A DNA stretch of 64,000 bases from JANRKB01 sp033763695 (GTDB taxonomy: Bacteria > Planctomycetota > Phycisphaerae > Phycisphaerales > UBA1924): the NCBI GenBank assembly GCA_033763695.1, contig JANRKB010000010.1, positions 1 through 64,000 of the forward strand. Direction: 5' to 3'. This document shows positions 42,921 to 52,495 of this stretch, piece by piece (position 1 is the first letter of the stretch; every line of letters begins with the position of its first letter). Below the pieces are notes generated by a model. That model was given only the letters and a program-made list of their open reading frames with translations, made no database searches and had not been told where the DNA came from. The translations under genes were made by a program, and so were the position numbers.

Positions 42921-42956
42921 CCCGCCCGTCACAGCTCGCATCGAGATCAAATGAAA

Positions 42957-42978
42957 GCCCCGCCATCGCGGGCGGGGC
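42957..42978. terminator. bidirectional terminator after the FtsK gene
   Basis: GCCCCGCC (42957-42964) pairs with GGCGGGGC (42971-42978), between convergent stops. Confidence 0.75.
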
Positions 42979-43004
42979 GTCATGCTTTCGAGTTGGAAGT
43001 TGAC

Positions 43005-46000
43005 TCAGCAGCCGGACTCAAACGCGGCGACGAACGAGTCAAAGTCAGTGAAGTCGAGGAATCCGTCGTTGTTGAAGTCACCCGCGGCGTCGTCGCCTTC
43101 AAACGCGCCGACGAACTGATCGAAGTCCGTGAAGTCGACAAAGCCGTTGACGTCAAAGTCCGCGGCACACGGCGCCACCGTCGGCATCGACGTCGCCAAG
43201 ACCTGGATGTCATCCAGATTCCAGCCGAAGTACGCCACACTCGAATCCGTCGGGCCAAGGCCCCAGCGGAACCGCACCGTCGCGGCGTTGTCTGCGGAGG
43301 CGCCCAGCATGAACGATTGCAGGCTCCACGTCGTTTCGTTGAGCGTCGCGCCCGTGTGCGTCCACAGCGTGGTCCAGTTCGTGCCGTCGAGGCTCATCTG
43401 GATGTTCGCATTGTCATACGTTGCGCTCTCGATTCCCAGCTTGCGCCGGAACTGCAGCGATGCGTTGGCATAACCGCTGAGGCTCACCGGAGTGCTGGTG
43501 AGATACTGCGTTGTGCTGAGGCTGTTGGCGTAGTCACCCGCGAGGTTGTATCCATAGACGTTCGCGCCCGTGAAGCCCGAGGTCGGGTCCTTGGCGCCGG
43601 ATCCGCCGCCGGTCGGCGTCCCGAATGCCCATTGGCCCTGCACACTCCAGCCGGGGTTTGTATCCAGCGGGAAGCTGGCAACGGTGGTCGGCGCGCCGAC
43701 AGTCACGCTCACGGTTGCCGGAGACGAAGTGAGACCGTTGGAAACGGTGAACGTGAACGCATCAGGCCCGATGTAGAACGGGTCTGGGATGTAGAGCACC
43801 TCGCGTCCGGCAAGGGCGTTTGGAGCCGCCGTGATCGTGTGGTTGTTGACGTGGTCGCGAAGCGTGCCGTGGGTGGGAAGCGTTGCGATCGTGTAGGTCA
43901 GGCTTTCCGGGCTTGGTGTTCCCGCAAGCGTGATCACACTCGCGTAGGTGTGTTCGACGGCCGCCGCCTGTGCCGTCGCCTCCGGCGCGCACCCGCCGGC
44001 AGTGGGGGCGATGCGTAGGGACCAACTGTTGAGCGTGCCGGTGTCGCTGCTGACGTTGTCCGAGATGCGCAGCGTCCAGGTGCCGCCGGGGTACTTGTTG
44101 TTGAAGTCGGTGAGCACGCCCGGGCCGTCGGGGTTGGTGACACCCTGGTCATAGGTGCGGACGATGTTGTCCGCCGTGCTGCCAGTGCGATTGTGGAGAC
44201 GAACGGTCGTCCCGGTCGGGCCAACGAGTTCAACGATCAGGTCACCGATGAACGTGTGCGAGATGTTGAGCTGCACATCGAGGTCTGCGATGCAGAAACT
44301 ATCGGGGATGTAGAGCGTGCTCTGCACGGTCGTGTTGTCCGGGATGGCGACGGGCACATTGCTCGACGCATACACCACGCGGCCGACTTCCGCCGTCACG
44401 GCGCGGCTCGTGGTGCCAAGCCCGCCATTCTGGTTGGTAAACGTCACCGATGAACTGAAGAGCCCCGGGCCCATCGCCCCAAGAACGCCCGCGTTGGCAT
44501 TGACCGTGACGATCGCGCTGTCGCCCGTGCCGACGAGCGTGAAGTCCTGCGGCGCGTTTGAGCCGTTGACATTCACATAGGAATTGGTCGGCGCGACACG
44601 CACGGTGACCGGCGTGGGGCGGTTGCTGCTGATGGTGTAGGTGCCCGATCCGATGAACGGCCCGCCCGTCGGGCCGCTGATCGCGACGCCGCTCGCGGGC
44701 GTCACATCAAAGCCGGTCTGGCCGACCTCGAGCATGTGGGTGATGGTGGTGTTGATGTTGTTGGTGCTGTCGGCAAAGACGACCGACTGCACGTACGTTC
44801 CCGCGCCGAGCGAGCTCGCAAGCGACGTCAGTGCGACGGTCACGCTGGCCGTCGAGTTTGCGTTGAGCGTTCCGGCGAGCGGACCGCTGCCGCCGTTGAG
44901 GCTCACGAGGCCGCTGGGCGAACCACTGACCGACACGCTGTAGTTGAGCGGGTTGTTCGTCGTGTTGCTCAGGGTGTACGTCACGCTCGCGCTCGTGAAC
45001 GGGCCGCCGACGATGCCCTGCGAGAGCACGCCCGCGCCGGGTGTCACCACCAGGCCCAGCGGCGGGACATACTGCTGCCAGCCCGTAGCCTTGCTGATCT
45101 CTTCCCACGTCGGACACCCCGTGTCCGCACAAACGCGCGACGCGGCACAGCCCGTCGTCGTCACGAAGTCGGAGTTGCCGCGGACGAGGATGCCCTCGAC
45201 GACGCCGGTGAGACGGTTGGCGACCATCGAGCCGGAGTTTCCGCCGTACGAGTCGGTGTTGGCCATGAAGAAGTTGACGGTGCCGTTCGCGTCCTTGACG
45301 ACAGCGCCCGCCTCAACCTTCTTGGGAAGCGCGACCGGATGCCCGACCATCACGAGCGGGTCATTCACGCTCACCGACCCGCTGCGGCGGATCTGCACCG
45401 GGGTGCGTCCGACCACCGGTCGATCGACCCGCAGAACGCAGTGGTCCAAGTCGCCCGACTGCACGCGATTGATCACCGCGGTGCCGAAGTACACGTTGTC
45501 GGCGGGGATCGTTGTCGTATTCGGCGCGACGCCCGGCCCCTGCTGCTGGAAGTCAAAGATGAACGCGACACTACCGATGTTTGACGTGCTCACGCAGTGG
45601 CCCGCCGTGGTGATGATGTCGGGGCCGACCAGGAACCCCGAGCAGAAGCCTGCGGTGAGCTGCCCGCGATAGGGCTCGGTGGCGCACACGTTCGATCCGC
45701 CTTGTGTCACCCAGGGATCGGTGATCAGCGTGTACGTGCCATTGCCGTTGTTGGACAGTTCGCTTGTCGAGACGACCAGCACGCACGCCTGAGCCAGTTG
45801 AAGCTGAATCGGATCGCTGACCTCATACGGCTCGCGACGATCGTCCGTGCCGTAGATCACCGGCGGCGGCGTCGTCGAAACCATCGTGCCCGTATATCGC
45901 CCCTGCGAGAACTCGACGCCGGCCCGAAGCCGCTCGAATCCGACGGGGCTGAGTTTCTCTTTCTCAAGCACGTCGTTCGGCTTGGACTGCTGGGCCGCCG

Positions 46001-46070
46001 CGCTGCCGAAGACCATGGCAGCACCAACGGCCAGCACGAGGCGGGCCTTCCACGCGGATGCACGATTCAT
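43005..46070 (-). CDS. secreted trypsin-like serine protease with P-domain and GC-type dockerin tail
   Basis: Protein of 1021 residues with a Sec signal (LVLAVGAAMVFGSAAAQ). The protease domain has His in TTAGHCVS, Asp in GDLDHCVLRVD and Ser in GGNSGSMV. Repeats of Ig-like type (GIVGGPFTSASVTYTLSN and SGPTGGPFIGSGTYTISSN) follow. A proprotein-convertase P-domain (LDVQLNISHTFIGDLIVEL to GTWTLRISDNVSSDTGTL) comes next, then a cadherin-like and a jelly-roll region. The C-terminus has two EF-hand-like units, DVNGFVDFTDFDQF and FNNDGFLDFTDFDSF, ending AFESGC. This tail is the type that anchors exported planctomycete proteins. Start ATG 46070 follows GGAGGT. Confidence 0.85.
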   Translation of the reverse strand: MNRASAWKARLVLAVGAAMVFGSAAAQQSKPNDVLEKEKLSPVGFERLRAGVEFSQGRYTGTMVSTTPPPVIYGTDDRREPYEVSDPIQLQLAQACVLVVSTSELSNNGNGTYTLITDPWVTQGGSNVCATEPYRGQLTAGFCSGFLVGPDIITTAGHCVSTSNIGSVAFIFDFQQQGPGVAPNTTTIPADNVYFGTAVINRVQSGDLDHCVLRVDRPVVGRTPVQIRRSGSVSVNDPLVMVGHPVALPKKVEAGAVVKDANGTVNFFMANTDSYGGNSGSMVANRLTGVVEGILVRGNSDFVTTTGCAASRVCADTGCPTWEEISKATGWQQYVPPLGLVVTPGAGVLSQGIVGGPFTSASVTYTLSNTTNNPLNYSVSVSGSPSGLVSLNGGSGPLAGTLNANSTASVTVALTSLASSLGAGTYVQSVVFADSTNNINTTITHMLEVGQTGFDVTPASGVAISGPTGGPFIGSGTYTISSNRPTPVTVRVAPTNSYVNVNGSNAPQDFTLVGTGDSAIVTVNANAGVLGAMGPGLFSSSVTFTNQNGGLGTTSRAVTAEVGRVVYASSNVPVAIPDNTTVQSTLYIPDSFCIADLDVQLNISHTFIGDLIVELVGPTGTTVRLHNRTGSTADNIVRTYDQGVTNPDGPGVLTDFNNKYPGGTWTLRISDNVSSDTGTLNSWSLRIAPTAGGCAPEATAQAAAVEHTYASVITLAGTPSPESLTYTIATLPTHGTLRDHVNNHTITAAPNALAGREVLYIPDPFYIGPDAFTFTVSNGLTSSPATVSVTVGAPTTVASFPLDTNPGWSVQGQWAFGTPTGGGSGAKDPTSGFTGANVYGYNLAGDYANSLSTTQYLTSTPVSLSGYANASLQFRRKLGIESATYDNANIQMSLDGTNWTTLWTHTGATLNETTWSLQSFMLGASADNAATVRFRWGLGPTDSSVAYFGWNLDDIQVLATSMPTVAPCAADFDVNGFVDFTDFDQFVGAFEGDDAAGDFNNDGFLDFTDFDSFVAAFESGC

Positions 46071-46180
46071 GAGACCTCCACGAACCCCTCAGGACCTTCA
46101 ATCGAGTGATGCGACGCGGCGCACGATCCGACCTGCCAGCGACAGCAACGCACCAACAAAACCGGATCGCGACGTCCCAG

Positions 46181-46210
46181 AATCTACCAGAATACTGCAC
46201 GTTCCCGCAA
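46181..46210 (-). promoter_or_regulatory. possible promoter of the secreted protease gene
   Basis: On the reverse strand TTGCGG (46210-46205), an 18 bp spacer and TAGATT (46186-46181). Confidence 0.35.
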
Positions 46211-46239
46211 GGCAAATCAATGGATCGCGCAAGCGAAAC

Positions 46240-46263
46240 CGCCCCCGGATTTCTCCGGGGGCG
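46240..46263 (-). terminator. terminator of the tricorn-like protease gene
   Basis: CGCCCCCGG pairs with CCGGGGGCG (46240-46248 with 46255-46263), 68 bp after the stop. Confidence 0.65.
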
Positions 46264-46330
46264 TGAATGATCGACTTCAGTTGGCGCTGTCAGACCGCGG
46301 GCGACGGCAGCCTCTACCCGGGCTCGTGAA

Positions 46331-49300
46331 TCAATGATCTTCGGGGCGGCTGCCCATCCCGCTGCGGTTCGGGCTTGCTGGGCGCTTGGGTGCCTTGTAG
46401 CCGCGTTCCTTGATCTCGCTGAGCATCAGGTCGATCGCTGTGTTGAGCTGCGGGTCGTTGCCGTTGAGCATCTTCGACGGATCATCAACGACCTCGATGT
46501 CCGGGTCGGTGCCGTGGCCTTCGACGCCCCACGTGCCGTCGGTTTCATAGAAGCCGAAGGTGGGGACGGTGATGTTGCCGCCGTCGATGAAGTTGGGGTT
46601 GCCCGAGATGCCGACCAGCCCGCCCCAGGTGCGCATGCCGATCACCTTGCCGATCTTGTGGTGCTTGAAGAGCCACGGGAACATGTCGCCGCCCGAGCCG
46701 GCAAGCCCGTTGGCGAGCATGCACTTGGGGCCGTAGTGGGCGTTGGGCGGCCAGGTCCAGTCGTTGCCGTCGCGCTTGGCCCAGTAGTTGGTGACGGGGC
46801 GATTGAGCAGTTCGATGAAGCGATTGGGGATCTGCCCGCCGCCGTTCCAGCGCTCGTCGATGATGAGCGCGTCCATGTGCGTCTGGCCGAAGAACTGGCG
46901 GAACAGATCGTTCTGGCCGTCGATGCCGGTGTTGGGCACGTAGACGTAGCCGACCTTACCGCCCGACTTCTCAAGCACGTACTGGCGATTGTGCTCGATG
47001 AAGTCGCGGTAGCGGACGTTCACTTCGCTGCCGATCGGCTTTACCAGCACCTCGCGGCTGTCCGCGTCGATCGTGGGGTTCTTGCCCACCGTCAGCGCGA
47101 TGGTCTTGTCGGCCATCCGCTGGAACGACGCCCAGATGTCACGCGTCGTGTCAATCGGCACGCCGTTGACCGCGAGCACGTACTCGCCGACCTTCACGTC
47201 CACGCCCTGCGCGAGCAAAGGCGAGCGAGCGTCGGTGTCAAACTCGCCGCCCGAGTAGATCTTGGTGATCTTGAACGCGCTGCCCTTGTCGGAACGGACC
47301 AGTTCATAGTCCGCGCCGAGCAGGCCGACGCCGACGAAGCCCTGGTTCTCGGTGTCTCCCGGGTTGCCCAGGTAGGCGTGGCCGATGTTGAGCTCGGAGA
47401 TCATCTCGCTGATGACGTAGTTGACGTCCTCGCGGGTGACGCAATCGTCGATCATCGCGCCGTAGTGCTCGCGCTGCTTGGCCCAGTCGACGCCGTGCAT
47501 CGTGGGCTCGTAGAAGTAGTCGCGCATGACGCGCCATGCGTCGTTGAAGATCTGCTTCCACTCTGCACGCGGATCGACGTTGCTCACGAACTGGGTCGTG
47601 GGCACCTTGGTCGGCTTGCCGCCGCCGGCGCTGGGGTTGCCGACGTGAACGCCGCCTTCCTTGAAGAACAGCAGTTTCTTGCCGTCGGCCGAGAGTGCAA
47701 AGCCGCCCGAATCGCTGACGACGGTCTCTTCCTTCTTCTCGTCGGCGCTGGCGTCAAAGATCTTGATCGACACCTTGTCGTCCGAGCCGACGCCGGGGAT
47801 ACGCGTGTAGATCAGCGCACCCGAATCAGCCACGGCCATGCCGCCGAAGTTGCCCGCCTCGACCGGCAGCACGATCGCACGCCGCTCGAAGCCCTCAAGA
47901 TCGATCTTGATCGGATCGGGCTTCTTCTCTTCCTTCTTCTCTTCCTTCTTCTCGTCCTTCTTGTCCGCGGGCTTCTCGCCGGCCTTCTCCGCTGGCTTGG
48001 CCTCTGCGCCCTCCGCGGGCTTGGCGTCGCCTTCCTTCTTCTCGCCTTCCTTCTTCTCGTCGGCAGGCTTGGCGTCGTCCTTCTTCTCTTCCTCCTTTGC
48101 GTCCTTCTCGTCCGCCTTGTCCTGCTTGGGCGCGTCAGGCTTGTAGTTCTCTTCGTCGCTCTTGAGCGCGAACGGACTCTTCACGTCCTTCCGCAGCGGC
48201 ACCATGAACAACTGCTCGCTGCCGTGATAGATGAACGTGGCGTCCAGATCGCTGTACGCCGGATCCGCGACCTTGCGGCTTGACTTGAAGTACAGGAACT
48301 CGCCCTTGCGATCAAACGCCGGAGCATCGGAGTTGAACATGATGCTCGTGACCTTCGTCTTGGTCTTGTTGGTCACGTCATACAGCCAGATCGCGCGGTT
48401 GTTCCCCTTCTCATCGCCGCGGCCGTACGCGAACCACTTCGAGTCGTGCGACCACGACACATCGATGCGATTGGACCACGGGTCTTGATCGAGCGTGGTC
48501 GTCGTGCCGCTCTCGACGTCGACGAGGATCAATCGCCCGGCCTGATCGGTCAACGTGATCGACTTGCTGTCGGGCGACCAGATGGGGTTGAAGCGATAGC
48601 CGGCGCCGAGGTTGGTCAGTTTGCGCGGATCGGCGGGCTTGACGAACGCCTTCTTCTCTTCCGGCTTGGCGGCGTCGTCTTTCTTGGCTTCGTCTTTGGC
48701 CGCGTCATCCTTCTTGGCGCTGCCCTTCTTCTCGTCCTTCTTGTCGTCCTTTTTCTCTTCGGGCTTGGCGTCGGCTGGGCGGACCCACAGCTCGTTCTCG
48801 CCGGTCTCGTCAGAGAAGTACGCGATCCACTTGCCATCGGGCGACCACGACGGATCGCGCTCGGCGATGCCGCTGGTCTGGGTCAGCGGGCGGACCGGGC
48901 CTTCTTTGGCGGGCGCGGACCACAGATCGCCGCGGGCCTCAGCGACGACGCGCTTGCCGCTGGGTGAGATGGTCGCGCCGGCGAGGTTGCCGCCCGCGTT
49001 CTTCGAGACGCTGCGCAGCGTGGGACGCGCGCCGGGGATCGTGACGTTCACTTCAACGCTCTTGCGGGTGTCCAGATCAAGCCGGCGCAGTTTCGAGCCC
49101 AGTTGGAAGACGATCTCGCCCTTGCCGCCCGGGCCCGGCCCCATGCTGGGCCATTTCACATCGTCTTCCTTGAAGTCAGTGACCTGCTCGCGTTTGCCGC
49201 TCTTGAGGTCGTAGACCCAGATGTTCTGGCGATGCTCAGGCCCCGCGTCGGACATGTAGTACACCTTGTCGCCCGCTTTGTCGGACCAATACATCGGGGC

Positions 49301-49981
49301 GGTGTCGGTGCCTTCCCAGTCGGTGATTTTCTTGGCCGAGTTGTCCTTGAGGTTGTAGAGCCAGATGTCGGTCGCCATGCCGCCGCGATAACGCTTCCAA
49401 GTGCGCGTATCGGTCGAGTGGGTCAGGTACGCGATCGACGACGCGTCGGCGCTCAGCGAACCGACTGCGCCGTAGGGCATCACAAGCTTGGTGGGCATGC
49501 CGCCCGCGGCAGGCACGGTCCACAACTGCTGAATCCGCTGCAGCCCCGCAAACGCATTCGTCGCGAACAGCAGCGCCGAGCCGTCGGGCGTCCAATCCGA
49601 GATCGTCTTGCCGCCGGGGCCATATGTCACGCGCGTCGGCACGCCGCCGCTGACGGGCAGGGTGTAGATGTCGCGCGAACCGTCGTAGTTGCCGACGAAC
49701 GCGATGGACTTGCCGTCGGGGCTGAACTTGGGCAGGCTCTCCGCGCCCGGGGGGCTGGCGAGCGGCGTCGCCACCCCGCCCTCGCGCGGCACCAGCCACA
49801 GGTCGTTCGCATAGCTGAACATGATGTGCGTCGCGCTGATATCCGGGAAGCGCAGCATCGTCGCGTGCGGCGTCACGTCCGCCACCGCCGGCAGACCGGC
49901 GCACATCGCGACGAGGGCTGCCGTCAGCGATGCACGACGCGAAACAAAGTGGCCCGACCCGACACGAGCGGCAAGAGACAT
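46331..49981 (-). CDS. tricorn-type serine protease with long charged linkers
   Basis: Protein of 1216 residues with a signal peptide. The N-terminal half has beta-propeller repeats (PKFSPDGKSIAFVGNYDGSRDIYTL, PSWSPDGKWIAYFSD). Two Lys/Asp/Glu-rich inserts (starting PEEKKDDKKDEKKG and KQDKADEKDAKEEEKK) lie in the propeller region. A PDZ domain and the S41-like peptidase domain follow, with DERWNGGGQIPNRFIELLNRP and GSGGDMFPWLFKHHKIG containing the nucleophilic Ser. Tricorn proteases degrade oligopeptides. The start is uncertain: ATG 49981 begins MSLAARVG; TTG 49987, spaced better from AGGAGT, and ATG 50032 are in frame. Confidence 0.87.
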   Translation of the reverse strand: MSLAARVGSGHFVSRRASLTAALVAMCAGLPAVADVTPHATMLRFPDISATHIMFSYANDLWLVPREGGVATPLASPPGAESLPKFSPDGKSIAFVGNYDGSRDIYTLPVSGGVPTRVTYGPGGKTISDWTPDGSALLFATNAFAGLQRIQQLWTVPAAGGMPTKLVMPYGAVGSLSADASSIAYLTHSTDTRTWKRYRGGMATDIWLYNLKDNSAKKITDWEGTDTAPMYWSDKAGDKVYYMSDAGPEHRQNIWVYDLKSGKREQVTDFKEDDVKWPSMGPGPGGKGEIVFQLGSKLRRLDLDTRKSVEVNVTIPGARPTLRSVSKNAGGNLAGATISPSGKRVVAEARGDLWSAPAKEGPVRPLTQTSGIAERDPSWSPDGKWIAYFSDETGENELWVRPADAKPEEKKDDKKDEKKGSAKKDDAAKDEAKKDDAAKPEEKKAFVKPADPRKLTNLGAGYRFNPIWSPDSKSITLTDQAGRLILVDVESGTTTTLDQDPWSNRIDVSWSHDSKWFAYGRGDEKGNNRAIWLYDVTNKTKTKVTSIMFNSDAPAFDRKGEFLYFKSSRKVADPAYSDLDATFIYHGSEQLFMVPLRKDVKSPFALKSDEENYKPDAPKQDKADEKDAKEEEKKDDAKPADEKKEGEKKEGDAKPAEGAEAKPAEKAGEKPADKKDEKKEEKKEEKKPDPIKIDLEGFERRAIVLPVEAGNFGGMAVADSGALIYTRIPGVGSDDKVSIKIFDASADEKKEETVVSDSGGFALSADGKKLLFFKEGGVHVGNPSAGGGKPTKVPTTQFVSNVDPRAEWKQIFNDAWRVMRDYFYEPTMHGVDWAKQREHYGAMIDDCVTREDVNYVISEMISELNIGHAYLGNPGDTENQGFVGVGLLGADYELVRSDKGSAFKITKIYSGGEFDTDARSPLLAQGVDVKVGEYVLAVNGVPIDTTRDIWASFQRMADKTIALTVGKNPTIDADSREVLVKPIGSEVNVRYRDFIEHNRQYVLEKSGGKVGYVYVPNTGIDGQNDLFRQFFGQTHMDALIIDERWNGGGQIPNRFIELLNRPVTNYWAKRDGNDWTWPPNAHYGPKCMLANGLAGSGGDMFPWLFKHHKIGKVIGMRTWGGLVGISGNPNFIDGGNITVPTFGFYETDGTWGVEGHGTDPDIEVVDDPSKMLNGNDPQLNTAIDLMLSEIKERGYKAPKRPASPNRSGMGSRPEDH

Positions 49982-50278
49982 CTTCAAAGCAGTCACTCCT
50001 GAGGTAGTGGGGTGCTCGACCCCGGCGGACACTGCACGCCGGCGTCGTCACCCGAACTTCGCGAATCCACCAAGGCTCAGCATCAGACACGCCGAGCCGT
50101 TATTGGTTCCTTGCTCAAAGGCACACACGCCAAATCCGACCCGCGGCCCGGGGGCCGGGGGCGCCAGAATACCGGTTCGCCCGCTCACTCGCGCTCTGTG
50201 CAGCCCAAGGCCCGCTGGGATGCGCCGCACGCGAGAATCCGTCGCTCGCCGCACATTCAAGTAACCCAAAGCTCGCCC

Positions 50279-50284
50279 TAGACT
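50279..50284 (+). promoter_or_regulatory. -10-like box of the 50294 lipoprotein gene
   Basis: TAGACT lies 9 nt before the ATG. 49982-50293 otherwise holds no gene. Confidence 0.35.
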
Positions 50285-50293
50285 CTTCCTGCC

Positions 50294-50785
50294 ATGAACA
50301 CGCTCGCCATCGGTCCTGCTCGCCGCGCCACGCCCAACGTCCTTGGGCTTTGCTCTCGCAGGGTTGCTCGATCTGCTGCAATTCTGGCCAGCGTCTTGCT
50401 CGCGGCGGGCTGCGCAAACTCAGCGCATTCAACAACCGCGACGGCACCGTCGCAAGCCGCGCCGGCCACGGCGCCATCCGCGGCCCCGACAAGTGCCACA
50501 GTCCCCGCGACGCCCGCCGCGGCTCAAAAGCCGCCGGCGATCCTGCCATCGTGGTGGACCAGGCCCGCCCCGACACTCGATGGCAAGGCCACGCTGATCG
50601 CCCAGGCCGATGCCACCGAAGCCCCGGCGGCCCGCGAAGCTGCCATCGCCGAAGCCAAGCGGCGTCTGGAGGCACAAGGCGCGGACCTGTCGGGCTTTGA
50701 GATCATGCAGCAGCAGGTGACCAAAGTCCGCTTCGACGGCCCGTATCGCGCGTTTGTGATGGTGGCTGCACCGAAGGCGAAGTGA
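50294..50785 (+). CDS. small lipoprotein
   Basis: Protein of 163 residues with a hydrophobic signal ending LLAAGC, a lipobox with the conserved Cys. A long Ala/Pro/Thr-rich linker follows (TATAPSQAAPATAP), then a small folded C-terminal part (AAIAEAKRRLEAQGADLSGFEIM, then VRFDGPYRAFVMVAAPKAK) with no recognisable motif. It resembles planctomycete periplasmic lipoproteins of unknown role. Convergent with the 50885 gene across a terminator-like hairpin at 50834-50863. Confidence 0.65.
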   Translation: MNTLAIGPARRATPNVLGLCSRRVARSAAILASVLLAAGCANSAHSTTATAPSQAAPATAPSAAPTSATVPATPAAAQKPPAILPSWWTRPAPTLDGKATLIAQADATEAPAAREAAIAEAKRRLEAQGADLSGFEIMQQQVTKVRFDGPYRAFVMVAAPKAK

Positions 50786-50833
50786 TGACGGAGTGCGGGC
50801 TCCTCGGCCTTTGGCGACGCCGCGACTCAAATG

Positions 50834-50863
50834 AAAAAGACTCCGAGTTTCCTCGAAGTCTTT
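50834..50863 (-). terminator. terminator of the 50885-51109 gene
   Basis: On the reverse strand AAAGACTTCGAG pairs with CTCGGAGTCTTT around GAAA, followed by a T-run. Confidence 0.75.
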
Positions 50864-50884
50864 GGGGTTCGTTGTGAGCCCAGT

Positions 50885-51109
50885 TCAGGTGCCGGGCTTG
50901 ATTGCCGCATTTCCTTTGCGAGCCGGGGCAGACTCTGCAGTCTTGGCCGCCGCAGCTTGCTGCGCTTCGTACTCCTTCGCCTCTGCTTCCGACATCTTGA
51001 TCGCGGCCGGATTCACTTGGGGTGGCTTTTCGCGACCCATGAACGACCAAGCGACGACGGCGGCAGCACATACGACGAGCAGGATGACGATCTTGACTTT
51101 CTTGTTCAT
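50885..51109 (-). CDS. small single-span membrane protein, companion of pseudopilin genes
   Basis: Protein of 74 residues from ATG 51109. MNKKVKIVILLVVCAAAVV is a membrane anchor, followed by a polar Lys/Glu/Ala-rich tail. An in-frame ATG at 51133 is the alternative. It lies 48 bp downstream of a pseudopilin gene (51158-52231) and ends in a strong terminator. A similar small protein (53859-54080) follows another pseudopilin gene in the same way, so the two pairs may be related units. No function can be assigned. Confidence 0.55.
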   Translation of the reverse strand: MNKKVKIVILLVVCAAAVVAWSFMGREKPPQVNPAAIKMSEAEAKEYEAQQAAAAKTAESAPARKGNAAIKPGT

Positions 51110-51157
51110 CTCAGCGATGTCCTCATGGACCACTCTGGGTTCATCCCCGAGTGGCGA

Positions 51158-52231
51158 TTACCTGATCAAGTCGCGACCGAAAATACCCTTGCGTGTCGCG
51201 AAGAAGAAGTTGCGATAGGTTCCTTGGTTCTGAGCGTTCGGCGCCTTCGAGCCCCACTCGAGTTCAAGGTTCGCGTCGTCCGACGGGTCTGCCCAGATGT
51301 CCTGGCGACCGGGTTGGAACGTGCCGCACGGCGTGATCTCAAGAGACGACGCGGTGTTTCCTGCGGCGCGAAGGTCCAAGATCCGCTGATTGATGGCTCC
51401 AACGTCAACCTGCTTCACGCTGCCGTCGCCAAGCGTCACGTTTGGCTTCGCCGTCGGGTTGTTCCAGTTGGGGAAGTTCTTGAAGGTGCCGAGCACGCTT
51501 CCGTTGATCGCGTTCGATGCGATTCGCGTGTTCTGCTTGAAATCGAAACGCTCCCAAAGCGCCGCCTTCAGAGACGGGTTGGTCATGTCATCAACCTTGT
51601 TTCGCCGGAGGAAGCCCGCCGGTGACGGGTTGTAGGCACCCCATCCCTTACGCTCATTCAGCGTGTCGTACCGGTTGGGGTTGGACCACAGCGTCGGGGA
51701 CATGATGTAGCTGCCCGGCCAGATGAAGCTCTGGGGCCCGTACTGCTTCCAAAGGGGGTTGTTCGCCTGATAGTCCTTGACGGCGCGGATCATCGCCCCG
51801 TCAGAGGGCGAGAACTGGAACGGATTCGCATAGGCACCCGGATCGTCCATCGCCCAAGTGGAGGTCGTGCTGAACCAATAAAATGCCCAGCCCTCGGTGC
51901 GCCAGATGTCGGTCGAGCCATCAAAGGACCAATAGCCGCCTGAGGGTGAATAGAGCCACCATGCCTTCGCGCTTGCGACGCCCGAGCCGGGCTTGATGTT
52001 CTCATTGAAGAAGTTGGGGAACGAGTTCTTGTTCTGGGCCGCGTAGGTCAGCTGAATCTGCTGCAGGCTCCGCAGATTGGCCATGCTCACGACGTTTCGC
52101 GCAGACTTGCGAGCTTCGCCCAGTGCTGGCAAGAGAATGCCGATAAGCAGTGCGATGATCGCGATCACGACGAGCAGTTCGATGAGCGTGAATGCCTGAA
52201 TGCGACGCGCGGTCCCCAGTTGCCTTCCCAT
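51158..52231 (-). CDS. large pseudopilin-like protein A
   Basis: Protein of 357 residues with a type IV prepilin N-terminus, QAFTLIELLVVIAIIALL, cleaved after an Ala rather than the usual Gly. The hydrophobic helix is followed by GILLPALGEARKSARNVVSM, then a large globular domain (DFKQNTRIASNAINGS, WNNPTAKPNVTLGDGSVKQVD). The C-terminus is RNFFFATRKGIFGRDLIR. Very similar to the next gene (B). Such long pseudopilin-like proteins are abundant in planctomycetes and are thought to be exported or membrane-embedded. ATG 52231 is the only start giving the full prepilin signal. Confidence 0.8.
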   Translation of the reverse strand: MGRQLGTARRIQAFTLIELLVVIAIIALLIGILLPALGEARKSARNVVSMANLRSLQQIQLTYAAQNKNSFPNFFNENIKPGSGVASAKAWWLYSPSGGYWSFDGSTDIWRTEGWAFYWFSTTSTWAMDDPGAYANPFQFSPSDGAMIRAVKDYQANNPLWKQYGPQSFIWPGSYIMSPTLWSNPNRYDTLNERKGWGAYNPSPAGFLRRNKVDDMTNPSLKAALWERFDFKQNTRIASNAINGSVLGTFKNFPNWNNPTAKPNVTLGDGSVKQVDVGAINQRILDLRAAGNTASSLEITPCGTFQPGRQDIWADPSDDANLELEWGSKAPNAQNQGTYRNFFFATRKGIFGRDLIR

Positions 52232-52361
52232 TTTGCTTCTCCGTCAACGAGTTGGTTGAACTCGAAAATCGCAAGCGTGCAAGCACCAGGAGCTTCACGC
52301 CGCTTTGTCGTTCGGTCACCAGAGAACCCGGCTCCGGACGAGTCCAGAGTTGGACTTACCT

Positions 52362-52390
52362 AGTAGAGCAAGTTCATGACAGCCTGTCAA
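52362..52390 (-). promoter_or_regulatory. promoter of pseudopilin gene A with palindrome
   Basis: On the reverse strand TTGACA (52390-52385), 17 bp and TCTACT (52367-52362) form a promoter, and the -35 box overlaps the palindrome TGACAgccTGTCA (52376-52388), a possible operator. Confidence 0.5.
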
Positions 52391-52438
52391 GCACGGTTTC
52401 GACGGCCCGTTGTCGGCGGCCACGAGTGCAAAAGTGAA

Positions 52439-52462
52439 AGGCCCCGGCTGGTGCCGGGGCCT
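52439..52462 (-). terminator. terminator of pseudopilin gene B
   Basis: AGGCCCCGGC (52439-52448) pairs with GCCGGGGCCT (52453-52462), directly after the stop of the 52496-53533 gene. Confidence 0.75.
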
Positions 52463-52495
52463 TGGAAGTTCAGGGTGGAATGAAGCAGCTTCGGC

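Noticed and set aside
46334..48283. A forward open frame of 649 codons
   Set aside because: It lies opposite the tricorn-type protease and has low-complexity L/V/R composition typical of an antisense shadow.
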